A DNA stretch of 48,273 nt from Opitutales bacterium (GTDB lineage Bacteria > Verrucomicrobiota > Verrucomicrobiia > Opitutales > T3Sed10-336): NCBI GenBank assembly GCA_007130045.1, contig SLTG01000143.1, forward strand, positions 1 to 48,273, written 5' to 3'. Below, one piece after another: positions 1 to 9,145 of this stretch. The notes under the pieces were generated by a model. The model was not told where the DNA came from. It did not search any database and was given only the letters and a program-made list of their open reading frames with translations. The stretch's first letter is position 1. The number at the start of each line of letters is the position of its first letter. The translations under genes and the position numbers were made by a program.

Positions 1-116
1 GCTGAAATTGCCCACCCGCCCAAAAATCATCGAAAATGTAGTGGAGAAAAATCAGTGAAATCTTCAGGAAACCCGCTTGAACAGCTAATCGTTCTTTCGG
101 AACTGTCGAAGATGGG

Positions 117-752
117 TTAAGGCGCCAGGCGCTCCCGGGTCCATTCGGAACCCTTGCGGGTGTAAAGAAACCGGTCGTGGAGGCGGTTGGGACGTCCCTG
201 CCAGAATTCGATCGATTCCGGGCGAAGCCGGAACCCGCCCCAGAAATCCGGCAGGGGAATCTCCTGATTATCGAACCGTTTCCTGATTTCCGCAAGGCGG
301 TCTTCGAGAAAACGGCGGTCCGGAATCCGACGGCTCTGTTCCGAAACCCACGCTCCAAGCTGGCTGCCTGTTGGGCGGCTGTGGAAGTAGATTTGGCTTT
401 CCTCGCGGCTGATTCGTTCGACGAATCCGTGGATCCGCACCTGGCGTTCGAGTTCTTTCCAGAAAAAGACGAGGCACGCGCGGGGATTCCGGTCCAGGTT
501 GCGCGCTTTCCGGCTCCGGTAGTTCGTGAAAAAGGTAAACCCGTTCTTGTCGAAACCCTTAAGCAGGACAATTCGCCCCGACGGATCGCCGTCTGGCGAG
601 GCGGTTGCGAGCGTCATCGCGTTCGGCTCCGCCACGTCCGCGGTAAGCGCCTGTTTGAACCATTTGGAAAACTGGCGGATCGGATCGGCGTCGAGGTCCT
701 CCTCAAGGAGTCCGCTCTTCGTGTATTCCCGTCGTAGATCGGCAATGGACAT
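117..752 (-). CDS. pdxH: Pyridoxamine 5'-phosphate oxidase
   Basis: FMN-dependent oxidase that turns pyridoxamine/pyridoxine 5'-phosphate into pyridoxal 5'-phosphate, the last step of vitamin B6 salvage and synthesis, in the cytosol. The 211-residue product matches the usual length (about 215). Seen: an FMN-binding stretch VLLKGFD..GFTFFTNYRSRKA, then ERQVRIHG, AWVSEQSR, and the C-terminal signature RLHDR...W..ERLAP. The open frame extends upstream to 812 but those residues are not conserved; the ATG at 752 (MSIADLRREY) is where similarity to the family begins. The next gene upstream on the same strand is the receiver-domain regulator, with a gap of about 190 bp from this start. Identification is by motif recognition and is firm. 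Confidence 0.95.
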   Translation of the reverse strand: MSIADLRREYTKSGLLEEDLDADPIRQFSKWFKQALTADVAEPNAMTLATASPDGDPSGRIVLLKGFDKNGFTFFTNYRSRKARNLDRNPRACLVFFWKELERQVRIHGFVERISREESQIYFHSRPTGSQLGAWVSEQSRRIPDRRFLEDRLAEIRKRFDNQEIPLPDFWGGFRLRPESIEFWQGRPNRLHDRFLYTRKGSEWTRERLAP

Positions 753-856
753 TCCGCAAAGGATAGCGCTAAAACCCCGAAAGGAAAAGAATGGAACCCG
801 CCGGTGTCCCACTCCTCACGGAGCGGCCTGCATGAAGCAGCGGATAGTGCAGGTCC

Positions 857-876
857 GCGCATGAGCGCGCATGAGC
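857..876. repeat. Tandem 10-bp direct repeat
   Basis: CGCGCATGAG occurs twice in a row and is followed by CGCG, in the gap between pdxH and the response-regulator gene. No function is evident; it is too short to call an element. Confidence 0.4.
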
Positions 877-944
877 GCGGATTAGCGGTGCATGGACGCC
901 GCTCTTAAGGTTTATTCGCGCGAGCTGATCCATTTCCGGCGTTA

Positions 945-1343
945 TTATTCGTCGAGCAGGACCTCGACCTTTTTGAGAAACTCCCTCGGGCGGAAAGGCT
1001 TGGCGATGAAATCGGTCCGCCCCTGAAAGTCTTCTTCCGGATCAAGACGGTTGTCAACATAGCCGGACATGAAAAGAATTCCGATTTCCGGCGCGTCGGT
1101 TCGGCAGTAGCGGCCGAGATCCTTGCCGTTCATCTCCGGCATCACCACGTCGGTGATCAGAAGGTCGATCTCCGACGGACGGTCCTTGAAGTGTTCGTAT
1201 GCCTCGGTACCGTCGGCGGCGCTGATAACGTCATAACCGTCCATAGCGAGCATTTCGCCGACCATTTTCCGCACCGTGCGGTCGTCTTCAGCGAGCAGTA
1301 TGGTCTTATTCCGTTTCTTGATTTTCCCTGGAGCCCCCCGCAT
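945..1343 (-). CDS. Stand-alone response-regulator receiver domain (CheY-like)
   Basis: A 132-residue single receiver domain without an output domain. Seen: the acidic pair E19-D20-D21 in LLAEDD, the phospho-acceptor D65 in LLITDVVMPEMNG, the switch serine S93 in LFMSGYVD, and the conserved K115 in IAKPF. Known for the family: phosphorylation of the central Asp by a histidine kinase alters partner binding. The sequence style (LITDVVMPEMNGKDL, FMSGY) resembles receivers at the C-terminus of hybrid PAS-histidine kinases, so it may be derived from one, but there is no kinase in the window. It lies divergent to miaB with a 204-bp shared upstream region. Its partner and process cannot be read from the context. 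Confidence 0.9.
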   Translation of the reverse strand: MRGAPGKIKKRNKTILLAEDDRTVRKMVGEMLAMDGYDVISAADGTEAYEHFKDRPSEIDLLITDVVMPEMNGKDLGRYCRTDAPEIGILFMSGYVDNRLDPEEDFQGRTDFIAKPFRPREFLKKVEVLLDE

Positions 1344-1547
1344 TGTATCTTGTCCCTGACAAAGTTTTTCGACTTTACAACAACATAAGGCATACGAACG
1401 AAGCCGGGTAAAGGCTAGCCCGAAGTTGCCGCCTTACGAATTTTTACGACCGCTTGATGCATGTTCTGCTTCCGTGCGCGGCCTGCGTGGGCAGGCATTT
1501 CCCGTTTGACCCTCCTTCGGTCTTGATCCAACGTTAAAAGTTTTCCC

Positions 1548-2909
1548 ATGAACCGGGTCTACATTAAAACATACGGTTGCCAGATGAACGAGCGGGACTC
1601 CGAGGCGGTGGCTTCTCAGCTCATCGAGCGCGGCTACCGGATCGTGGGCGGCGAAGACGAAGCGGACATCGTTTTGCTGAACACGTGCAGCGTGCGCGAC
1701 CAGGCCGAGCAGAAGGCGATCGGGAAGATGGGCTACCTCGCCAAGCGAAAGCGGAGTGACCCGCACTTCGTGATCGGGTTCATGGGGTGCATGGCGCAGA
1801 ATCGCGGGGCGGGGCTCCTCGAATCCCTCCCCGACGTCGATCTTATCATCGGGACCCAGCGTTTTCACCATGTCCCGGACTACCTGGACCGGTTTGTCGC
1901 GCCGCGGGAGGCCGGCATTGCCGTGCCGTCGTCCATTGTGGACATCGAGGAGGAGCCCGGTTCGCAGAACACCATTCGCGAGCACCTCCCCGACCGGCAG
2001 GGAGTGTCCGCGTTTGTTTCGATCATGCAGGGTTGCAACATGGCCTGCACGTTTTGCATCGTCCCGAAAACACGCGGTCGCGAGCGGGCGCGTCCGATAG
2101 ACGAAATCGTGGAGGAAATCGAGGGACTCGCCGCCCAGGGAACGCGCGAAATCACGTTGCTGGGCCAGATTGTCACCAGTTACGGACGGGGTGAAATCCC
2201 GGTCAGGGACGGCAAGTCCCCGTTTGTCCAACTTCTGGAACGGGTCAACGAGATCGCCGGCATCGAGCGGATCCGGTTCACCTCCCCGCATCCGCGCGGG
2301 TTCAACCGGGACCTTGCGGAAGCCTACCGGGATCTGCCGAAGCTCTGCGAATACGTTCACCTTCCGCTCCAATCCGGATCCGACCGCATTCTCAGGAGCA
2401 TGAACCGCCCGTATTCCAGGAGAAAGTACCTGGAGATCGTCGCCGGCCTCCGGGAGAACGCGCCGGGGATGTATTTTTCGACCGACATTATCGTCGGGTT
2501 TCCCGGTGAAACGGAGGACGACTTCCGGCAGACCTGCGAGGTCTTCGACGAGGTCGGCTACGACATGGCGTATATTTTCAAATTCAGCAAACGCTCCGGC
2601 ACGCCGGCGGCGGAGATGGACGATCAGATTCCCGCGGAGGTCAAAGAGGCCCGCAACCAAATACTGCTGGAGGTGCTGCAACGCCAATCCGAGCGCCGCA
2701 ACCGGGCTCTGATTGGAACGACCGAGGAGGTCCTTGTGGAAGGACCCGCGCGCAAGGGAGATTACTTGACCGGTCGAACCCGCGGCAATCGCGTCGCGTT
2801 TTTCAAGGGAAGCGAACGGCTGATCGGAGAATTGGTTCCGGTGCGGATTGAACACGCGACTCCGAGCTCGCTATACGGCTCGCTGGTGCTTGCCGGAGTG
2901 GAGAACTAA
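1548..2909 (+). CDS. miaB: tRNA-2-methylthio-N6-isopentenyladenosine37 synthase MiaB
   Basis: Radical-SAM methylthiotransferase that adds a methylthio group to i6A at position 37 of tRNAs reading UNN codons. The 453-residue length is typical. Seen: the N-terminal UPF0004 domain with cysteines C11 (YGCQMN), C47 (NTCSVR) and C81 (GCMAQ) that bind the auxiliary 4Fe-4S cluster; the radical-SAM CxxxCxxC at C163, C167, C170 followed by IVPKTRGRERAR; and a C-terminal TRAM-like RNA-binding region. All cluster ligands are present. The ATG at 1548 lies directly before the conserved start of the family (RVYIKTYGCQMN). The following membrane-protein gene starts 21 bp downstream, so co-transcription is likely. 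Confidence 0.97.
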   Translation: MNRVYIKTYGCQMNERDSEAVASQLIERGYRIVGGEDEADIVLLNTCSVRDQAEQKAIGKMGYLAKRKRSDPHFVIGFMGCMAQNRGAGLLESLPDVDLIIGTQRFHHVPDYLDRFVAPREAGIAVPSSIVDIEEEPGSQNTIREHLPDRQGVSAFVSIMQGCNMACTFCIVPKTRGRERARPIDEIVEEIEGLAAQGTREITLLGQIVTSYGRGEIPVRDGKSPFVQLLERVNEIAGIERIRFTSPHPRGFNRDLAEAYRDLPKLCEYVHLPLQSGSDRILRSMNRPYSRRKYLEIVAGLRENAPGMYFSTDIIVGFPGETEDDFRQTCEVFDEVGYDMAYIFKFSKRSGTPAAEMDDQIPAEVKEARNQILLEVLQRQSERRNRALIGTTEEVLVEGPARKGDYLTGRTRGNRVAFFKGSERLIGELVPVRIEHATPSSLYGSLVLAGVEN

Positions 2910-2930
2910 CCAACCAAGGATGCCTAAAGG

Positions 2931-3467
2931 ATGGACCTTTTTCTTGCAACAATATTGACCGGTCTGGTGCTTCTGTTCACGGGAGGGGTTCTCCTGTGGA
3001 ACGCCCATCCCGTGGCCGTCATGGCCAAACGGTTTCCCCGTTCACGCGCGGCGGCATTCGTCGGGATGACGCTGGCGACGGCGTGGTTCCTGTATCTGGT
3101 CACCCAGCTCACCGAGGCGGATTTCGGCGCCTATAAGCGCCCTCTTTCAATCGGATTCGGTACGCTCGCGGTACTTTCGTTTTTTTATGTGAAGGAGTTC
3201 CTGGCGGTGCGGAGTTTCTGCATCGTCTATCTTCTTGCTGCCGCCGTGCTTTTGGGCGCGGCCTGGATGCAGGAACCCGCGAGCCGGCTTTTTCTTGTCA
3301 CGCTGGTCTACATTGGGATCGTTCTCGCGCTGTACCTGGCTGTGGTTCCGTATCGCTTCCGCGATTTTCTCGACTGGTTGTTCGCCAGGGAGATCCGAAC
3401 GCGGATACTCGGGGGAATCTTCCTGGCCTACGGAACCCTCCTCAACGTTGTCGCAATCACCTACTGA
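2931..3467 (+). CDS. Small polytopic inner-membrane protein, function unknown
   Basis: I do not recognise the family. The 178-residue product is very hydrophobic with about six predicted transmembrane helices (roughly residues 2-24, 42-63, 68-86, 90-108, 118-138 and 157-175). The only notable charged elements are an ERxRxR-like loop before the last helix (AREIRTRIL) and a WNAHP motif after the first. The gene is 21 bp downstream of miaB. Its TGA overlaps the ATG of gmk by one base (TGATG), so translation of gmk is probably coupled to it. The context (tRNA modification, nucleotide kinase) gives no functional hint. A CAAGGA before the ATG is a plausible ribosome-binding site. Confidence 0.75.
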   Translation: MDLFLATILTGLVLLFTGGVLLWNAHPVAVMAKRFPRSRAAAFVGMTLATAWFLYLVTQLTEADFGAYKRPLSIGFGTLAVLSFFYVKEFLAVRSFCIVYLLAAAVLLGAAWMQEPASRLFLVTLVYIGIVLALYLAVVPYRFRDFLDWLFAREIRTRILGGIFLAYGTLLNVVAITY

Positions 3468-4093
3468 TGGTTTTTATGACCCCTCCAGGTGATACTCCCG
3501 CCCTGCTGATCATCGTATCGGGTCCCGCCGGCAGCGGCAAAACCACTCTCTGCGACCGGATGCTTGCCGGGATACCCCGTATTCAGAGAATCGTTACGGC
3601 GACGACCCGTCCGCCCAGACCGGGAGAAACGGACGGCGTGGATTATTACTTTCTGAGCGTAGATGAGTTCGGGAAGAGGATCGAAGCCGGAGAGTTTTTC
3701 GAATGGGCGCGCGTGCACGGTCGCCTCTACGGCTGCCTCAAGGCGGAAGTAAGGGAGAAGCTGTCGCATGACATCGATCTCATTTTGAATATAGACGTGC
3801 AGGGCGCCGGGACTTTTCGCCGTGCGATCGAAGACGATCCGGAACTCAAGGACCGGGTGGTGTCCATATTTGTCACTCCGGAGACGATCGACGTCATCCG
3901 CGAACGTCTGGAGGCTCGCGGGCAGGACGATTCCGAGGAGATCGAGCGTCGCCTGAAAAACGCGAAGGACGAGATCAGTCAGTGGATACATTACGACTAC
4001 TGCCTGATCAGCCGCGACCGGGAGAACGACTTTATCTCGATCAGCAGCATTTACCGCGCGGAGAAATTGCGAAACCGAACGAAAACGAGGTGA
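3467..4093 (+). CDS. gmk: Guanylate kinase
   Basis: Catalyses ATP + GMP to ADP + GDP, needed for GTP and dGTP synthesis. The 208-residue length is normal. Seen: the P-loop GPAGSGKTT at residues 19-27; the GMP-binding block VTATTRPPRPGETDGVDYYF; the EFFEWARVHGRLYG segment; NIDVQGAG (Walker-B like); and the lid region with a run RLEARGQDDSEEIERRL. One small oddity: the residue after the LYG segment is Cys where many family members have Thr. The ATG at 3467 overlaps the upstream stop codon; a second in-frame ATG at 3476 (MTPPGD) is an alternative start. Confidence 0.95.
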   Translation: MVFMTPPGDTPALLIIVSGPAGSGKTTLCDRMLAGIPRIQRIVTATTRPPRPGETDGVDYYFLSVDEFGKRIEAGEFFEWARVHGRLYGCLKAEVREKLSHDIDLILNIDVQGAGTFRRAIEDDPELKDRVVSIFVTPETIDVIRERLEARGQDDSEEIERRLKNAKDEISQWIHYDYCLISRDRENDFISISSIYRAEKLRNRTKTR

Positions 4094-4243
4094 CTCGTGA
4101 GCGGCGGAAGTGAGCAACATGGGGAGAAGATCGGAATTCCTTTGCTTGTCGGACGGGGCTTTTTTTGTACAGTGGGATTTGTCAACACGAGCGGACCAGT
4201 TCCGCAATGACATCGAGAATAACATTCAAACGCAGCGAGCAGT

Positions 4244-4741
4244 ATGAAGATCAAAGAAAACGTAGAAAAGGCGATCAACGACCAGATCCGGATGGAGCTT
4301 GCCTCCGCATACACTTATCTTTCCATGGCGGCCTACTTTGAGACCAAGGCATTCAGTGGGTTCGCGAGTTGGATGCGGTTGCAGTGCCAGGAAGAGGAAG
4401 AGCACGCCATGCGCTTCTACAACTACCTGCACGACCGCGACGGACGCGTCGAATTGCAGGCCCTCGAAAAGCCGGCCCATGAATTCGGGACACCGCTGGA
4501 GGTTTTCGAGCAGAGTCTTGAAAGCGAGCGACAGGTCACCGCCAGCATCCACGCCCTCTACGATCTCGCGGTGAAGGAAAAGGACCACGCGACCGTCTCG
4601 ATGCTCAAATGGTTTGTGGACGAGCAGGTTGAAGAGGAGAAGAGCGCTCTTGATATGGTCGACAAACTGAAACTCGCAGGCGATCATCCCGGCGCGCTTC
4701 TGATCCTCGACAAGGAAGCCGGGCAGCGTTCTTCTGAGTGA
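4244..4741 (+). CDS. ftnA: Ferritin (non-heme iron storage)
   Basis: A 165-residue four-helix-bundle ferritin that oxidises Fe(II) and stores it as a ferric core in a 24-mer. Seen: ferroxidase-type ligands E18 (RMELASAY), the EEEEH cluster giving E51 and H54, glutamates near residues 93-95 (ESERQ), and the Q128 region DEQVEEE. There is no N-terminal Met/heme pattern typical of bacterioferritin, so the FtnA type is preferred. The gene stands alone: 150 bp after gmk and 185 bp before the large secreted protein, so it probably has its own promoter, although no clear Fur box was recognised. Start ATG at 4244; the ribosome-binding site is weak. Confidence 0.95.
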   Translation: MKIKENVEKAINDQIRMELASAYTYLSMAAYFETKAFSGFASWMRLQCQEEEEHAMRFYNYLHDRDGRVELQALEKPAHEFGTPLEVFEQSLESERQVTASIHALYDLAVKEKDHATVSMLKWFVDEQVEEEKSALDMVDKLKLAGDHPGALLILDKEAGQRSSE

Positions 4742-4755
4742 GGCCGGCCGCGCTC

Positions 4756-4774
4756 TCGCATCAGTGGGATGCGA
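4756..4774 (+). terminator. Hairpin after ferritin, possible weak terminator
   Basis: TCGCATC pairs with GATGCGA around a 5-base loop, 15 bp after the ferritin stop. There is no T-run behind it, so intrinsic termination is uncertain. Confidence 0.35.
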
Positions 4775-4926
4775 AGGCGTGCAGTCCTGTTTCAACAAGC
4801 ACGCTTTGAGCGCATTCGCTGATTCATCGAAATACTTTCCCGAATTGGTGAATGTGAGACGGGGCGATTAACGGTTCTTGAACTGAGTTTGTCCCACGGT
4901 TTTAAACGCGTTCCCGCAAACGGAGC

Positions 4927-7653
4927 ATGAGAGGGTTATTGAAAGCAACGTTCGGGTCATATGTTTTGAGCCGATTGGCGGCGTTGAGTTGGGTTTTCGT
5001 GCCGCTATTCGCGGGTGCGCCTGCCTATGGCGGGGTCGTCATGTTATTCGATTTCAGGGAGGGCGATCACGGGTGGCACGGCAATTCGCGGATCGAAAAC
5101 CTTCGGCAGGACCCGGCGGAAGGTCTGGTGTTTGACAGCGTGGGCCACGATCCTTGGATCGAGGGACCGCCGCCCGACAACCTGCCCCTGGGCGAGAATA
5201 TACGGCTTAAGATCCGAATGCGCTCAACCGGCGATCCGGCGGGCGAGGTGTTCTATGGCCATCGCTTCCATGCCGGTCAAAGGGCTGACTTCTTTGTGCG
5301 GCCCGACGGCGAGTGGCATGAATACGACGTCGTGATTCCGCCCCAGGAGGAAGGCAGCCGGTTGCGGATCGATCCGGCCGCCGATGTCGGCGGTTTCGCA
5401 ATCCAATGGATCGCGGCGGAGCCGCTCGCCGCAATGGCCGATATCGTCCTGTCCGCTCCGGAGCCGGTGGAAATTCCCGAGGATGCCGGGGCCGTCGAGG
5501 CGGGGGACTTGACCGTTCGGCACGGTGGCGAATACTGGAACGGCTTCGAAATCCGGGTCCGCGGCGAACGCATGGCGGCGAGCCTGATCAACGACCGAAT
5601 CGGCTACGCGATCGAAGGCGAATCCGCGTTTCTCGAGCTGCGCGATGCGGTCGTTTTCATGGACATTGACGGGCCGACTTTGACCGTGGAAGCGCGTGCT
5701 GAGGACGGCCACGGGGCGCAATGGAAGTTCCGCCGTCTGTTTCGTCCCCATCCCGAGGGGCTCGGAGTGGAAGTCGAAACGACCGTGGAAGTGGACCGGG
5801 AGCGTGAGGTCTTTCATCTTGCGTGGATCACGCTGTTCCCAGGATTGGGAACGTTCGGGGAAAGAAAAACCCAGGCGGTCCTGCCGGGGGTTGAGTATCT
5901 TGGCGAGGACGAGCCCGGCAGCAGTGAGAGGAGCTTTGAAGGGGACCTGGCCATACGCCGGATCGTCGATGATTATAAGCTGACCTCGCCCTTTATGGCG
6001 CTGAGCCATCGGGACCGTTATCTCGGCCTTGCCTGGAACAGGGACGATCATCCGGCGCCGGTGTTCGATTCGCCCGACCGTCTGCACGACAGTGGATCGC
6101 ATCTGATGGCGCTCTGGCATCCGGGCGTCGGCGCCGGGCGTCTGGAGAACGAGGTTAATCCGATTTTGCCGGTCAGCCTGGAAGCGAATACTCCCCGAAC
6201 CCTAACCGTCCAGCTATTTGGCGGCCGGGGGAATACGGTTGCCGCAGCGGCGCGGCACTACGTCTCGTACCGCGGCGGTTTGCCTCAAGTGCCGGAGGTC
6301 GCGGGCGGCGCGCAGCACGCGATTCGCCTGATGGCGGCGGGATGGCTGGATTCGGATGGGCATCACGACGGCCTCTGGAGGCACGCGGTGTGGCCGGGGT
6401 TCCGGCCGCAGGCCACCGCCGAAGCCCCGGCCCAAATGCTCTGGCTCGCACGGCACACGGACGACGAGGCTTTGGCTGTCCGCCTGCGCTCCGGGGCCGA
6501 GCGCGGTCTCGGGCGACTGAGACCGGGAAGCAATTACACCGAGTCGATCGGGCACGTGAACCGTCCCGCGGCACCCCTCCTGTTCGGGCGAATCGATGGT
6601 TATGTCGAGGACCGGGTTGCGAGTGCTCGAAACAGCCTCAAACAGTTCGACGAAGAGGGATTGCGCCGGTACATACCGCCCGACGACGGACCGGACTACG
6701 GCCGGACCCATTGGGAGGATCATGCAAACGGGCACGGCTTTCTCGTGATCGAATCCATCCTGGAGGCCGCTGCGTTCTCCGGAGATGAAACGCTGATCGA
6801 CGATGCTCTTGACCTGTTGGACAAACAGGCCCGCCACTATGCGCGTACGGTCCCCCGCGGCGCCCAGACATGGGAGATGCCCCTTCACACGCCGGATATC
6901 CTGGCCTCCGCACGTATGGTCCGCAGCTACGTTCTGGGCTATAAACTCACAGGCAATGACGCCTACCTTGACGAGGCCCGCTATTGGGCTTGGACGGGAG
7001 TGCCGCTGGTGTACCTGGACAATCCAACCGGCGGCTCCATCGGCCCTTATGCCACGATCGCGGTGCTGGGCGCGACGAACTGGGTGGCGCCGAACTGGAT
7101 CGGACAACCCGTTCAATGGTGCGGCCTGGTGTACAGGTCGGCGATCCAGGAGTTCGCCGAGGTGGACGAGCGGGAAGGGGCGTTCTGGGAGCAACTGGCG
7201 CGCGGAATTACGGCGAGCGGTTTGCAGCAGACCTTTCCCCTGGACGACGCGGAAAGGCAGGGCCTTCTGGCGGACTTCACCTTGCTGAAGCCCCAGATCC
7301 TCGACGGGCCCGCAATTTCTCCCGGCACCGTGCAAACGCACCTGGCCGAACTCTTCGGCCTCACTTCATGGTTCCAGAGCAGGCGGGTAACCGATGGAGG
7401 TGTCCTCGCCTTTGTTCCCGGCGCCATCACGGCGGTGGAACATGAGAACGGCGTTCTCCGTCTCGACATTGAAGGCTGGCCCGGCGACAAATACGCGGTC
7501 CGCCTCTCCCGGCTGCCGGTCGAACCGGTACGGATAACGTGGAACGGAGAAGCGGCCGAGGCAAACTTTGACGATCAACGTATGAGCGCCACTATCACCG
7601 TGGAGGGAAGCGGCACACTGCTCGTCGAGGGAATCGGGACCGATTCAGATTAA
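4927..7653 (+). CDS. Large secreted protein, probable glycan-active six-hairpin (alpha/alpha toroid) enzyme
   Basis: A 908-residue exported protein of no family I can name. Seen: an N-terminal signal peptide (about residues 1-35, hydrophobic core then APAYG); a beta-rich region to about 180 that resembles a carbohydrate-binding sandwich (FDF.EGDHGWHG...); a second beta region to about 440; then a helical stretch of about 450-800 with repeated A-x-x-L hairpins and aromatic/acidic motifs such as HWEDHANGHGFLVIES, W.MPLHTPDI and WAWTGVPLVYLDNP; and a beta-rich C-terminus. This order is like that of polysaccharide lyases and glycosidases of the six-hairpin superfamily, so a periplasmic or surface glycan substrate is inferred. 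No SusCD, transporter or regulator lies nearby. The start has GGAG just 1 base before the ATG. Confidence 0.6.
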   Translation: MRGLLKATFGSYVLSRLAALSWVFVPLFAGAPAYGGVVMLFDFREGDHGWHGNSRIENLRQDPAEGLVFDSVGHDPWIEGPPPDNLPLGENIRLKIRMRSTGDPAGEVFYGHRFHAGQRADFFVRPDGEWHEYDVVIPPQEEGSRLRIDPAADVGGFAIQWIAAEPLAAMADIVLSAPEPVEIPEDAGAVEAGDLTVRHGGEYWNGFEIRVRGERMAASLINDRIGYAIEGESAFLELRDAVVFMDIDGPTLTVEARAEDGHGAQWKFRRLFRPHPEGLGVEVETTVEVDREREVFHLAWITLFPGLGTFGERKTQAVLPGVEYLGEDEPGSSERSFEGDLAIRRIVDDYKLTSPFMALSHRDRYLGLAWNRDDHPAPVFDSPDRLHDSGSHLMALWHPGVGAGRLENEVNPILPVSLEANTPRTLTVQLFGGRGNTVAAAARHYVSYRGGLPQVPEVAGGAQHAIRLMAAGWLDSDGHHDGLWRHAVWPGFRPQATAEAPAQMLWLARHTDDEALAVRLRSGAERGLGRLRPGSNYTESIGHVNRPAAPLLFGRIDGYVEDRVASARNSLKQFDEEGLRRYIPPDDGPDYGRTHWEDHANGHGFLVIESILEAAAFSGDETLIDDALDLLDKQARHYARTVPRGAQTWEMPLHTPDILASARMVRSYVLGYKLTGNDAYLDEARYWAWTGVPLVYLDNPTGGSIGPYATIAVLGATNWVAPNWIGQPVQWCGLVYRSAIQEFAEVDEREGAFWEQLARGITASGLQQTFPLDDAERQGLLADFTLLKPQILDGPAISPGTVQTHLAELFGLTSWFQSRRVTDGGVLAFVPGAITAVEHENGVLRLDIEGWPGDKYAVRLSRLPVEPVRITWNGEAAEANFDDQRMSATITVEGSGTLLVEGIGTDSD

Positions 7654-7772
7654 AGGATCGATATGAATCAGCCTAGGACACGGCCCCACAGGCACGACCA
7701 CTGTGCTTGAGCTACCGACATCGTCGACGTTCGATAGCACATTACTCGTGGCCCCACAGTACCCGACGTTCC

Positions 7773-8990
7773 TTATACGCCCGTTTCGGGCATCAGTTGC
7801 ACCACCTGTTGCAACATGGTCAAGTCCTCGCGTGCGGCAATCACCAGAATACGCGCTGCCCATCCCTGTGCCGCGATGTCGGCGTCAGGCCCGGCGGCCG
7901 CATTGGCCTGCCGATCCAGCTGCACTCCCAGGCACTCCAGCCGCCCACAGGTTCTTTCTCTGACCTCCGGGGGATGTTCCCCCACACCGCCGGTAAAGAT
8001 CAGCGCATCGAGCCCGCCCAGCGTCGCCGTCAGTGCGCCGATCGTTTGCCGGAGGCGATGGACATATATGTCCAAAGCGAGCCGGGCTCGCTGGTGGCCG
8101 TCGTTGGCGGCCTGCAAGATGTCGCGCATGTCGGCAGAGAGGCCGGAGACGCCGAACAATCCCGATTCGCGGTACAGGATGTTGTCCACTTCGTCTGCAC
8201 TCAGGCCGTGCTTTTGCTGCACGTACAAAACGATACCAGGATCAAGGGAACCGCTACGGGTGGCCATCATCAGTCCATCAAGCGGTGTAAATCCCATCGT
8301 GGTGTCGATGCATTCACCACCCAGCACTGCTGATGCGGAACAGCCATGTCCCAAGTGGCAGATCACCAACCGCAATTCGGATGAAGATGAACCCGGCCCC
8401 TCCCGCGGTTGCAGCATTTGAGCCCCGCGGCGGGCGCACCAGGCATGGCTGAGGCCATGAAAACCGTAGCGGCGAATGCCCCATTCTTCGGTCCACTGCC
8501 GCGGCACCGAATAGCTGTAGGCATGCGGCGGCAGTGTCGTATGAAAGGCAGTATCGAAGCAGGCAATGTGCTGCGTCTGGGGGAGGGCCTGTTGAGCGGC
8601 GGCCAGCGTTTCCAAGCTGGGCGGATTATGCAGCGGCGCAAGATCCTCCAGCGCCGTGAGCTGCGCCTTGACGTCGTCCGTGATCCGCGTACTGCCGGTG
8701 AAATCGCCGCCGTGAACGATTCGGTGCCCAACGGCCGCCGGCTCGGACCGATCGTGCCAGGCGCCCGCGTTTGTCAAATCATTCAAGGCCCGCTGCACGG
8801 CTTCGCCATAGCCGCGCCAAGAAACCGCTTCCCGCCGGTCGCGGCTTGGATCGTCTGCTGCCCGAAAAGCATATTGAGTCGTCTCCCTCGCCCAATCCGC
8901 TCTTCCTTCGGCAAGCGTTCTTTCTCCCTCCGATTCCAGCAGAGAAAACTTCAGGGAACTGGAACCAGCGTTGAAGAGCAGGATTTTCAC
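7773..8990 (-). CDS. ackA: Acetate kinase (GTG start)
   Basis: Catalyses acetyl phosphate + ADP to acetate + ATP. From the GTG at 8990 the product is 405 residues, the normal length. Seen: ASKHA-fold signatures LLFNAGSSSLKFSLLE at the N-terminus, VGHRIVHGG, CFDTAFH, RRYGFHGLSH, the second signature TMGFTPLDGLMMATRSGSLDPG, and FTGGVGEH near the C-terminus. The frame continues upstream to 9059, but the GTG at 8990 is preceded by GAGGGA at 6-7 bases and begins exactly at the conserved start. It lies 155 bp downstream of xfp on the same strand, so the two form a metabolic pair: the kinase uses the acetyl phosphate made by phosphoketolase. Confidence 0.95.
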   Translation of the reverse strand: MKILLFNAGSSSLKFSLLESEGERTLAEGRADWARETTQYAFRAADDPSRDRREAVSWRGYGEAVQRALNDLTNAGAWHDRSEPAAVGHRIVHGGDFTGSTRITDDVKAQLTALEDLAPLHNPPSLETLAAAQQALPQTQHIACFDTAFHTTLPPHAYSYSVPRQWTEEWGIRRYGFHGLSHAWCARRGAQMLQPREGPGSSSSELRLVICHLGHGCSASAVLGGECIDTTMGFTPLDGLMMATRSGSLDPGIVLYVQQKHGLSADEVDNILYRESGLFGVSGLSADMRDILQAANDGHQRARLALDIYVHRLRQTIGALTATLGGLDALIFTGGVGEHPPEVRERTCGRLECLGVQLDRQANAAAGPDADIAAQGWAARILVIAAREDLTMLQQVVQLMPETGV

Positions 8991-9145
8991 GGCGTCCCTC
9001 CAGGTCACCCTGACGTTGCAAAAGCAATGATCATATTGCGGAATTTCTTCCACGCGCATCGCGCATGCAGAGGCGAACTACTTCGGTTCGAGCGATGAAG
9101 CGCGATACACCGATCGGAATAAATTCCGCTCTACAACGACAAAGG

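Noticed and set aside
1-120. Open frame at the left edge ending at TAA 118-120, with a possible GTG start at 55
   Set aside because: Only 21-39 residues, no family pattern, may be the tail of a gene outside the window or chance.
857-876. Tandem GCGCATGAGC as a possible CRISPR-like or regulatory repeat
   Set aside because: Only two units of 10 bp with no spacer; not an array.
1434-2855. Long minus-strand ORF (473 codons) antisense to miaB
   Set aside because: It is the shadow of a highly conserved gene in a high-GC genome; its sequence has no family features.
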